Positions 1 through 6,178 of a DNA stretch of 13,754 nt are shown here, piece by piece. Origin of the DNA: an uncultured Flavonifractor sp. Lineage in GTDB: Bacteria; Bacillota; Clostridia; Oscillospirales; Oscillospiraceae. How positions within the stretch are numbered: the stretch's first letter is position 1; the number at the start of each line of letters is the position of its first letter. Position numbers and translations under genes: made by a program. Location: assembly GCA_947384055.1 (NCBI GenBank), contig CANDFO010000068.1, forward strand, positions 1 through 13,754, given 5' to 3'. Below the pieces are notes generated by a model. The model had not been told where the DNA came from and made no database searches. It saw nothing but the letters and a program-made list of their open reading frames with translations.

Positions 1-1334
1 GTCGGCCCATTCGCCGTCCACCGTCGCCCCCCGCGAGGGGGGCGTGGATTGAAATTCCTTGGAGCGGTCGGCCCATTCGCCGTCCACCGTCGCCCCCCGC
101 GAGGGGGGCGTGGATTGAAATGTCATTGACCGGCTGAACATTGCCAACAACGTAGGTCGCCCCCCGCGAGGGGGGCGTGGATTGAAATACGCTTGGGAAC
201 ATCCTCCCCACCGCCGCAAGCACAGTCGCCCCCCGCGAGGGGGGCGTGGATTGAAATATCAGTAGTGTGAACGCTGGTATAATCACCTCGGTCGCCCCCC
301 GCGAGGGGGGCGTGGATTGAAATTTTGCAGCGTCGATATCAGGCCTACTATAGATGGGTCGCCCCCCGCGAGGGGGGCGTGGATTGAAATAGTAAGGCGG
401 CGGGATTGCCGGAGCAGCGGGAGAGTCGCCCCCCGCGAGGGGGGCGTGGATTGAAATGTGAAAATCCACATCGACCTGCCGTGGGGCGGGGGTCGCCCCC
501 CGCGAGGGGGGCGTGGATTGAAATCTGGATATTCCTGTACGATAAAAGGGCCGCAGCGTCGCCCCCCGCGAGGGGGGCGTGGATTGAAATACCAAGGGGA
601 CGGTTGAGTTCCGGCTGTTCAACGGGTCGCCCCCCGCGAGGGGGGCGTGGATTGAAATCCCATACCCGGTCGTTCTCACCGTTGCGGGAGAAGGTCGCCC
701 CCCGCGAGGGGGGCGTGGATTGAAATAGCTGCTGGCGGCGGAAGAGGGCGCGAATGTCTCCGTCGCCCCCCGCGAGGGGGGCGTGGATTGAAATTTTTTC
801 GGGGGATGCCCCCATTTTCAAGATTTCGGTGTCGCCCCCCGCGAGGGGGGCGTGGATTGAAATTGAATCTTTCCAGCCGCTCCATGAGCGCCGCGCCGTC
901 GCCCCCCGCGAGGGGGGCGTGGATTGAAATAACGGGTCCAATGGCCGGAACGCGGAGCCACAGCAGTCGCCCCCCGCGAGGGGGGCGTGGATTGAAATAA
1001 CAACGAAGCTACCGGAAAACGGGAATTGTATAGTCGCCCCCCGCGAGGGGGGCGTGGATTGAAATCTGCTTCTGGCGCTCCCGCTGGACTATACAACAGG
1101 TCGCCCCCCGCGAGGGGGGCGTGGATTGAAATATACATTTATAGTGGAGCTATCTGGCGAGATGATGTCGCCCCCCGCGAGGGGGCGTGGATTGAAATGA
1201 CGAGATGATGCGGGGCTGGGGCCTCGACCCGGAGGTCGCCCCCCTCACGGGGGGTGTGGATTGAAATTCATTATCTGCGACGGGCTCAAACTTTACAGTG
1301 GGTCGCCCCCCTCGCGGGGGGCGTGGATTGAGGG
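1..1334 (+). CRISPR. Type I-C-like CRISPR array, trailer part (20 repeats)
   Basis: Twenty copies of a 33-base repeat start at 23, 89, 156, 225, 291, 358, 425, 492, 558, 626, 694, 762, 831, 898, 966, 1033, 1100, 1167, 1235 and 1302. The first 17 are identical: GTCGCCCCCCGCGAG at the 5' end, then GGGGGCG, ending TGGATTGAAAT. CGCCCCCC and GGGGGGCG pair as an 8-bp stem around a GCGA loop. The stem plus the GGATTGAAAT tail matches type I-C (Cas5d-processed) repeats. Spacers are 33-36 bases; bases 1-22 are the end of a further spacer. Orientation is set by the conserved ATTGAAAT 3' end (the crRNA 5' handle) and by the degenerate repeats at the right, so leader and cas genes should lie left of base 1. 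No cas gene is in the window, so the subtype is inferred from the repeat alone. Confidence 0.98.
1167..1334 (+). repeat. Degenerate trailer-end CRISPR repeats
   Basis: The last three repeats depart from the consensus. The one at 1167-1198 has lost one G from the G-run (32 bases). The one at 1235-1267 has loop TCAC instead of GCGA and a C-to-T change in the 3' stem arm, which leaves a G-U pair in RNA made from the plus strand. The one at 1302-1334 has loop TCGC and ends GATTGAGGG instead of GATTGAAAT. Decay is strongest at the distal end, as expected for the oldest, leader-distal side of an array. Confidence 0.92.
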
Positions 1335-1350
1335 GGCTACAGCGAGGGTA

Positions 1351-1446
1351 CAGCTTTTCGATTTCATCCTCCACACGGGCCAACTCCACATTTAAGGCGG
1401 TGAGCTTGGGATTGACCTTTTCCCGCTTGCCCGTCAGGGTTTGAAA
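1351..1446 (-). pseudogene. Possible remnant of a large serine recombinase
   Basis: On the reverse strand this stretch reads as a peptide with coding-like, helical, charged composition: a part ending in KREK, then VNPKLTALNVELARVEDE, then IEKL. From memory this resembles the coiled-coil segment near the C-terminus of large serine recombinases of Clostridial transposons and integrative elements (pattern NPKLTAL-x-ELA-x-V-E-x-EIEKLL). Only about 32 codons are recognisable. There is no plausible start, and after EIEKL the frame enters unrelated sequence (YPRCSPL) and then the last CRISPR repeat. If right, it is a broken leftover of a mobile element. It could also be chance or another coiled-coil protein. 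The rest of 1335-1475 shows nothing else I recognise. Confidence 0.35.
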
Positions 1447-1470
1447 TCGGCCCGATGGATACCCCTCAGG

Positions 1471-1530
1471 AAAAGAAACGGCCGGGGCCTGCGGCTTCCC
1501 TGAATGGGAACCGTCAGACCCCGGCCGTTT
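1471..1530 (-). terminator. Rho-independent terminator of the transporter gene
   Basis: The arms AAACGGCCGGGG (1476-1487) and CCCCGGCCGTTT (1519-1530) pair perfectly over 12 bp. Inside them, CGG-C-TTCCC and GGGAACCG form a second helix around TGAAT. Read on the minus strand, the hairpin follows the transporter stop codon by 8 bases and is followed by C-TTTT-CC after its own TTT. It therefore ends the minus-strand transcript before the CRISPR trailer. The stem could weakly stop plus-strand transcription too, but there is no T-run on that side. Confidence 0.85.
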
Positions 1531-1538
1531 CCTAGTTG

Positions 1539-2810
1539 TTACGGCGCAAGAAAGAGGGGGAATGTAAGAATCAGGAGAATGATAGAGAGAATGTTGATCG
1601 GCGCACCGATCTTCACATAATCCCGGAACCGATACCCCGCTGCCAGGGTCATCGTGATGGGAGGCGTAGAGACCGGAGTAATATAGGTGCAACTGATCGC
1701 CGCCACAGAAGCCAGCACCACGCCCTTGGGGTTATACCCCAGAGAGAGGGCCAGGTTCAATGCGATCGGGCAGAGCATTGCAGCGGCAGCCGTATGGGAC
1801 ATCACATTGCCCAGGATGGTGCCCAGGACCGCCAGCGCAGCGCACAGTGTGAAGAAACTGAGCCGGTCGCCCAGCAGATTGATCAGGGAGTTTGTAATCA
1901 GCTCTCCGGCGCCGCTGGCTTTCAGGGCTGCGGTGAAGCCATAGGAACACCCCAGGATGACCAATGTAGTCCAATCTAATTTTTGGAAAACCCGCTTCTG
2001 GGAGATGCAGCCGGTCACAATACACAGGAGCGCGCCCACCATGGCGCAGACGCCGCTGCTCCAAACTCCGAACACAATCCCCAGGATGCTGCCCAGCAGG
2101 ATCAATACACACAGGACCATTTTCTTTTTGTCTCTGGGCGCGGCTGTTGCCTGCGTGCTGGCGACCGTATCCTCTTCGACTTCCGGGAAGTTGAACACTT
2201 TCTTCTGGAGCGGATAAGCGATAAAAAAGAAATATACCATGAGGAGGAGCGCTTTGGGCAGGCCTGGCCAGACAAAGTCGAAGAAGGCCAGAGAACCGGC
2301 TCCGGCCGCTTCCAGAGTGCTCTGGGCAATCAGGTTGGGGGTGGTGCCGATGAGGGTAATACCGCCGCCGGCCACTGTGGCGAATCCCACGGCCATGTAG
2401 GTGTTCTTTTTCGTGATCTTGCCGTTGGAGGCTGCCGCGGTTGCGCCGGCGACGGACAGGCAGGTGGCGGATACGGCAGAGTTATTGAAAAAGGCGGAGA
2501 GTACAATGGCCAGACCCATGACCGCCATGAGGAAGCTTCTCTCGCTCTCCTTGAACATGCCGCCCACCTTTTCGCCCAAAAGGTCAGCAACACCGGTCTC
2601 AAATAGGGCCAGGCCGATGATGACCATGCCTGCCACCAGCCAGACGATATCCTGTCCAAACCCCGCGAACGCCTGAGCGCAAGGTACGATTCCGAAAATC
2701 GCCAAAGCGGCGCAGGTTCCCATCGCGGTCACCGCGATGGGAATCCACTCGGTGACGTACAGCAGAATCATCACACCAATGATGATAAGACAGATGATAC
2801 TGGGATCCAT
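1539..2810 (-). CDS. SLC13/DASS-family anion (carboxylate) transporter
   Basis: The 423-residue polytopic membrane protein has the two-fold layout of the divalent anion:sodium symporter (SLC13/DASS, ion transporter superfamily). In the first half, FFNNSAVSA (107-115) is followed by GTTPNLIA (155-162). In the second half, MSHTAAAAM (337-345) is followed by PVSTPPI (379-385). These are the helix-break substrate and sodium motifs of the family. Hydrophobic segments fill residues 3-75, 92-200 and 231-420, and a charged cytoplasmic loop (about 201-231) joins the halves. I chose the ATG at 2810 (MDPSIICL) because AAAGGAG lies just upstream; an in-frame ATG 17 codons earlier has no such site. It lies 78 bases downstream of the cyclase gene on the same strand, with no convincing promoter between, so the two are probably co-transcribed. 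Members carry di- and tricarboxylates, sulfate or other anions; the substrate here is unknown. Confidence 0.9.
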   Translation of the reverse strand: MDPSIICLIIIGVMILLYVTEWIPIAVTAMGTCAALAIFGIVPCAQAFAGFGQDIVWLVAGMVIIGLALFETGVADLLGEKVGGMFKESERSFLMAVMGLAIVLSAFFNNSAVSATCLSVAGATAAASNGKITKKNTYMAVGFATVAGGGITLIGTTPNLIAQSTLEAAGAGSLAFFDFVWPGLPKALLLMVYFFFIAYPLQKKVFNFPEVEEDTVASTQATAAPRDKKKMVLCVLILLGSILGIVFGVWSSGVCAMVGALLCIVTGCISQKRVFQKLDWTTLVILGCSYGFTAALKASGAGELITNSLINLLGDRLSFFTLCAALAVLGTILGNVMSHTAAAAMLCPIALNLALSLGYNPKGVVLASVAAISCTYITPVSTPPITMTLAAGYRFRDYVKIGAPINILSIILLILTFPLFLAP

Positions 2811-2888
2811 AAACTCTCCTTTCTTTTCAAGGCAGTCATGCCCGGATATCACCTCAGGCACATCTGCCGGGATTGACAGCGGATCGTT

Positions 2889-3656
2889 TTATTCCAGGAA
2901 GGCCACCGGACGGACCCAGCCGGCAGTGGCACGTTTGATTTTGGTGGGGAAGCAGGCCACCTTGAAGCCGTAGTCCGGCAGGAGTTCCAGATTGCAGATC
3001 TTTTCCATATGGCAGTAACCGATATCGATCCCGGCAAAGTGGCCGTCCCAGATGGCGCTCATGTCTCCGGTCTCCTGAATGTACTTCTGCGTATAGCAGA
3101 ACGGCCGGTCCCAGCTCCATCCGTCGGTGCCTGTGACCCGAATGCCCTGCTCCAGCAGCCACATGGTGGCCTCCCGGCCCATGCCACATCCGGCGTCCTT
3201 ATACTCCTTGGTGCCCCACAGCGGGGCGGCGCCGCTCTGGACCAGGACGATATCCATCGGTTTGAGCTGATATCCCATCCGGTACAGGGCCTCCTGAAAA
3301 TCCTTGGAGGTGATAAGCGTCCCATGCGGCCGGTCGCTGAAATCAAACTTGACCGCGTCCCCATAGCACCACTCCAAGGGGATTTCGTCGATGGTGGCGG
3401 AGGGCTTGCCCCCGTCCATGGTGGGGGAGTAGTGATAGGGGGCGTCCAGATGGGTGCCGGTGTGGGTGTTCAGCCGGATAGTCTCCGAGGCCCAGGCCAG
3501 TCCGTTGGGCAGATCCTCCCGCCTGCTTCCCGGGAAGGTCTTCAGCATCCGCTCTACACCCATCTCATGGGTCTCATGCTCGAAGGTGGGAATGTGATGA
3601 GGGGGATCGGAGGGAATGCCTTCTTCAATGCTGCGGGACAAATCGACCAGTTTCAT
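2889..3656 (-). CDS. Cyclase-family metal-dependent hydrolase (KynB/isatin hydrolase-like)
   Basis: The 255-residue protein belongs to the cyclase family (PF04199), which includes kynurenine formamidase and isatin hydrolase. The hallmark metal-binding motif HxGTHxDxPxH is present as HTGTHLDAPYH at residues 65-75. The family's C-terminal part follows, with H206 and E218 in GHFAGIDIGYCHMEKICNLE, then the FPTKIKRATAGWVRPVAF ending. Members hydrolyse amide bonds, often cyclic or N-formyl substrates, using Zn or Mn; the substrate here is not predictable. The start at 3656 (MKLVDLSRSIEEG) is fixed by AAAGGAGG 8-9 bases upstream. The gene is divergent from the LysR regulator and is the first gene of a likely two-gene operon with the transporter. 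No signal peptide is seen, so it should act in the cytoplasm. Its length fits the family. Confidence 0.9.
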   Translation of the reverse strand: MKLVDLSRSIEEGIPSDPPHHIPTFEHETHEMGVERMLKTFPGSRREDLPNGLAWASETIRLNTHTGTHLDAPYHYSPTMDGGKPSATIDEIPLEWCYGDAVKFDFSDRPHGTLITSKDFQEALYRMGYQLKPMDIVLVQSGAAPLWGTKEYKDAGCGMGREATMWLLEQGIRVTGTDGWSWDRPFCYTQKYIQETGDMSAIWDGHFAGIDIGYCHMEKICNLELLPDYGFKVACFPTKIKRATAGWVRPVAFLE

Positions 3657-3698
3657 ACAAAAACCTCCTTTTAATAAAATCCTGACTTCTGCGTAGCC

Positions 3699-3731
3699 CA
3701 CAGCTGTCATATTGCGTCCAATATCGCTGTG
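3699..3731. promoter_or_regulatory. Candidate LysR-type operator (extended dyad)
   Basis: ATATTG-CGTC-CAATAT (3709-3724) is a perfect inverted repeat with a T-N11-A core (T3710, A3722), the classic LysR box. A second pair of arms flanks it: CACAGC (3699-3704) and GCTGTG (3726-3731), also perfectly complementary though offset by three bases. The dyad sits 43-75 bases upstream of the cyclase start in the divergent control region of the LysR gene. That is where an autoregulating LysR protein would bind. Binding is inferred. Confidence 0.55.
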
Positions 3732-3752
3732 GTCACTGAAATTATGATACCA

Positions 3753-3781
3753 TTGACAATACTCATTTTAAAATATAAAAT
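3753..3781 (+). promoter_or_regulatory. Promoter of the LysR gene
   Basis: TTGACA (3753-3758) is a perfect -35 box. It is followed after 17 bases by TAAAAT (3776-3781) in a very A/T-rich stretch. The predicted transcript starts near 3788, giving an untranslated leader of about 85 bases. On the opposite strand, TATCATAAT near 3738-3746 may be the -10 of an overlapping cyclase promoter, but I see no good -35 for it. Confidence 0.65.
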
Positions 3782-3872
3782 AATGTCATAAATCACAACT
3801 GTCCTCTGTTATAAGGCAATAACTTTTATGTGATATGCCCAAAAAAACGATGACAGAGAAGGAGAACCGACA

Positions 3873-4763
3873 ATGATCAGTATGCTGCAGCTGAAATACT
3901 TTCAGGAGCTTGCCGCCCAGCAGAATATGACCCGTGTGGCGGAAAAGCATTTCGTCTCCCAAACCGCCCTGAGCAACGCCCTGTCCCGGATGGAAGAAGA
4001 ACTCAACGTCTCTCTCTTCACCCGGTCCGGCCGCTCTTTGATCCTCAATGAATATGGCGCCATTTTCCTGCAATATACGAATACCATCCTCACCGCCCTG
4101 GACGACGGAATCAAGGCCCTGGAAAATCGAAAACGGCAAAACGAGGGGTACATTTTTGTGGGCACCCATAATTCTCTCAATTGGACCCGGCTGGTTGGGG
4201 AATTTATGCTGAACTATCCGGAGTGTACCATCTGCCACAAGGAGTGTATCCCGACTGTGGTAGCGGCGACCCTGCCCAATCTGGATGTGGACCTAATCAT
4301 CGCGGGAACCGACGATATCGTGTCCCCGCATCTGGAACATGTAGAGTTTCGCCGGGACAAGATCTGGCTCATCGTACCCGAGAATCACCCCCTGGCCGGG
4401 CGGACCCGCGTGTCGCTGGAGGAGTTGAGAGGCGAGCCGTTTATCATGCAGACCAAAACCTCCGGATTTCGCAAATTCTGCGACAAAGTATTGGGGGAAA
4501 TCGGTTTTGCGCCCAAAATTGTGGCAGAATGCGACTATGCCTTGCGGTTTGGCCTGCTCCAGCAGTCTTCCGCCGTGCTGCTGGGCAGCGATGCAACGAA
4601 GGACGACCAGTCTTACGGTCCCCATGTCTCCTATTTGGTCATTGATGAGATCTCGGTTACACGCGGGCTCTCCCTGTTCTGGAAAAAGGGCGTCAAACTG
4701 TCCCCCGGGGCAGAATGCTTTCGGGATTTCGTCCTTCGGCACTATCAGTCCGAAGAGCCGTAA
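3873..4763 (+). CDS. LysR-type transcriptional regulator
   Basis: The 296-residue protein has the standard LysR length and layout. An N-terminal winged helix-turn-helix begins MLQLKYFQELAAQQNMTRVA and continues EKHFVSQTALSNALSRMEEE to LFTR at about residue 50. A two-lobed effector-binding domain follows, from about residue 90 to 290 (EGYIFVGTHNSLNW onward). The start at 3873 has AAGGAG 8 bases upstream; an internal ATG three codons later is a less well placed alternative. It is transcribed divergently from the cyclase/transporter operon and converges on the BKACE gene, with only 21 bases between the stop codons. By position it most likely controls the cyclase/transporter genes, and perhaps BKACE, in response to the imported compound or an intermediate. 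The effector cannot be read from the sequence. Confidence 0.95.
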   Translation: MISMLQLKYFQELAAQQNMTRVAEKHFVSQTALSNALSRMEEELNVSLFTRSGRSLILNEYGAIFLQYTNTILTALDDGIKALENRKRQNEGYIFVGTHNSLNWTRLVGEFMLNYPECTICHKECIPTVVAATLPNLDVDLIIAGTDDIVSPHLEHVEFRRDKIWLIVPENHPLAGRTRVSLEELRGEPFIMQTKTSGFRKFCDKVLGEIGFAPKIVAECDYALRFGLLQQSSAVLLGSDATKDDQSYGPHVSYLVIDEISVTRGLSLFWKKGVKLSPGAECFRDFVLRHYQSEEP

Positions 4764-4784
4764 CAGGATTGTGAGAGCGTGTCC

Positions 4785-5630
4785 TCAGCGGACCAGCGGC
4801 TTCAGCCCCAGGATTTCCCGGGCTTCGGCGCAGGTGGCGGGCTGGTTGCCAAACTCTTTGACCACCCGGACCGCCCGCTCCACCAGCTGCACATTGGTAG
4901 CCAGCTTTCCATACTCATAGAAAATATTGTCCTCCAGTCCCACCCGGACATGGCCCCCCAGGGCCAGGGCGGCATACATCATGGGCAGGTGGGAGGCCCC
5001 GATCCCGGTGCAGGACCAGATGGCCCCCTCCGGAAGCTGGCGCACCAGGTGGAGCAGGTTATCCACCGTGGCGTCGCAGCCGCCCAGGATGTTCATTACC
5101 AGCTGGCACCATACCGGTCCCTGAATCAGCCCTTGCTTCAGATAGTGCTTCACATTGCCGATCATCCCCGTGTCGAAGATCTCCACCTCGGGGAGCACGC
5201 CGCATTCCTGAAAACACCGGGCCAGATCCTCCAAAAACTGAGGCTCATTGTTGAAGAGATAGCGGCAGCCGTAATTGAAGGAGCCGCAGTCCATAGAGCC
5301 GATCTCGATCTCCGGGATCCGGCGGAAGTGGGCCATCCGGGCCTCGTGGCCCATGCCGGTGTTGGCCGAGGAAGAGGTGCAATTGATGATTACGTCGCAG
5401 TCCTTGTGGGCTCGAATCAGCTCCACTGTCTTTTGGAACCGGTCGGGGTCCAGGGTGGCCTTGGCGTTCTCATCCCGCATGTGGAGATGGACGATGGCGG
5501 CCCCGGACTGCCATACCCGGTAGACGTCCTCGGCAATCTCCTCAGGGGTGATGGGCAGGGCGGGGCACTTCTCCTTCTGGGTGCTGCCGCCGGTGACGGC
5601 ACAGGAGATGATGGTCTTAGCATGTAACAT
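4785..5630 (-). CDS. Beta-keto acid cleavage enzyme (BKACE, DUF849)
   Basis: The 281-residue protein matches the BKACE family (PF05853), whose founding member Kce is the 3-keto-5-aminohexanoate cleavage enzyme of lysine fermentation. It has the N-terminal IISCAVTGG, then PITPEEIAEDV, then GAAIVHLHMRD with the zinc ligands H48 and H50, and GHVRVGLEDN with the third ligand E233. The ending CAEAREILGL is also typical. The family condenses a beta-keto acid with acetyl-CoA to give acetoacetate and a new CoA ester. Substrates vary widely, and no other lysine-fermentation genes are visible here, so lysine breakdown should not be assumed. The start at 5630 has GAAAGGAG upstream. The gene is convergent with LysR and has its own promoter. 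It probably handles a beta-keto acid produced in the same pathway as the cyclase; this is inference from context. Confidence 0.9.
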   Translation of the reverse strand: MLHAKTIISCAVTGGSTQKEKCPALPITPEEIAEDVYRVWQSGAAIVHLHMRDENAKATLDPDRFQKTVELIRAHKDCDVIINCTSSSANTGMGHEARMAHFRRIPEIEIGSMDCGSFNYGCRYLFNNEPQFLEDLARCFQECGVLPEVEIFDTGMIGNVKHYLKQGLIQGPVWCQLVMNILGGCDATVDNLLHLVRQLPEGAIWSCTGIGASHLPMMYAALALGGHVRVGLEDNIFYEYGKLATNVQLVERAVRVVKEFGNQPATCAEAREILGLKPLVR

Positions 5631-5730
5631 AAAACTGCTCCTTTCACTTTCTTTTTCACGGTCATAATCGGTCCGTTTTTATATTCCGCTTGTTCTGTGG
5701 CCCGGAGGGATCCTTTCCCTTCCACAAAAT

Positions 5731-5760
5731 AGTATAAAAGATTCTCCGCCCGGATTGAAA
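5731..5760 (-). promoter_or_regulatory. Probable BKACE promoter
   Basis: On the minus strand TATACT (plus coordinates 5731-5736) is a good -10. It is preceded, after 18 bases, by TTTCAA (5755-5760), a weak -35. The leader to the BKACE ATG would be about 95 bases. It contains a small nested hairpin (TGTGG...CCACA around AGGGA...TCCCT) next to the start site and otherwise nothing I recognise. Confidence 0.5.
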
Positions 5761-5784
5761 TATTATTTTCCTTATGAAAGATAG

Positions 5785-5844
5785 AAAAAAATAAATGAGT
5801 CTGCCCTTTCCAGCCGCCGGCCCGTCGGCGGCTGGAAAGGGCAG
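5785..5844 (-). terminator. Possible minus-strand terminator (19-bp hairpin)
   Basis: Arms 5801-5819 and 5826-5844 are perfectly complementary over 19 bp (CTGCCCTTTCC... with ...GGAAAGGGCAG). On the minus strand the stem is followed by ACTCA and then TTTATTTTTTTC. It could insulate the BKACE promoter from S-layer readthrough. The T-run starts a few bases later than in a standard terminator, so the call is tentative. Confidence 0.45.
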
Positions 5845-6125
5845 ATATGGCAAAATGAGCGCGGTCCCCCGGCAAAAACCGGGGAACCGTAGCTTGTCGA
5901 AAAGGGCCTTTGGCCTTTTTCGACAAAGGGGATACGGCCTGCCGCGCGCACCCTTTGGGCACACTTGCAGGCCGAGCAGTGTCATTTCCGAGGCACATGT
6001 CCTCGAAAATGACCGATTTTGATTTTATTTTGCCGCCTTCGGGCGGCAAAACTCTGCGAGGCTTTCCCGTGGGAAAGTCTTTTCTACAGTCTGCGCGGTC
6101 CCCCGGCAAAAGCCGGGGGACCGCG
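5801..6125. repeat. Cluster of strong stem-loops between BKACE and the S-layer gene
   Basis: The gap of more than 500 bases between two minus-strand genes has no convincing coding frame but holds a dense series of inverted repeats. They are 5801-5844 (19 bp perfect, 6-base loop), 5862-5889 (11 bp, one mismatch), 5894-5926 (15 bp with one G-T), 5981-6013 (13 bp, one mismatch), 6028-6051 (10 bp with a TTCG loop), 6062-6077 (6-7 bp) and 6094-6125 (14 bp perfect, AAAA loop). A weaker 7-bp pair, 5936-5942 with 5967-5973, lies among them. The hairpins at 5862-5889 and 6094-6125 are two copies of one element (GCGGTCCCCCGGCAAAA shared, same orientation). The C-A mismatches at 5862-5889 and 5981-6013 become G-U pairs in RNA from the minus strand. 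Function unknown: terminators, REP-like repeats or a structured 3' UTR are all possible. Confidence 0.85.
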
Positions 6126-6130
6126 TTTTC
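6094..6130 (+). terminator. Terminator-like perfect hairpin
   Basis: CGCGGTCCCCCGGC (6094-6107) pairs perfectly with 6112-6125 around AAAA and is followed on the plus strand by TTTTCT. That is a textbook plus-strand terminator shape, yet no plus-strand gene lies upstream. On the minus strand it falls 53 bases after the S-layer stop codon but has no T-run. It may simply be the 3' hairpin of the S-layer mRNA. Confidence 0.45.
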
Positions 6131-6178
6131 TGCGGGATTAAAGAATGTGTCTGGCGCTGCTTTATGCAGAGAAAACGG

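Noticed and set aside
283..1208. Open frames across the CRISPR array reading as repeated PPRGGRGLK, PPARGAWIEI or HAPLAGGD peptides
   Set aside because: They are translations of the GC-rich repeats, which happen to lack stop codons; none has a ribosome binding site or unique protein content. They are a common mis-annotation of this repeat type.
1441..1447. TTGAAAT at 1441-1447, the same as the last bases of the CRISPR repeat
   Set aside because: Only seven bases match and no stem or C-run precedes it, so it is not a credible extra repeat.
4764..4784. Possible shared terminator between the convergent LysR and BKACE genes
   Set aside because: The 21-base gap has no inverted repeat or T-run; termination presumably occurs inside the opposing gene or elsewhere.
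4779..5627. A 282-codon plus-strand frame opposite the BKACE gene
   Set aside because: The minus-strand frame has the complete BKACE zinc ligands and a ribosome binding site; the plus-strand peptide has no recognisable features and would overlap the LysR operon end without a start signal.
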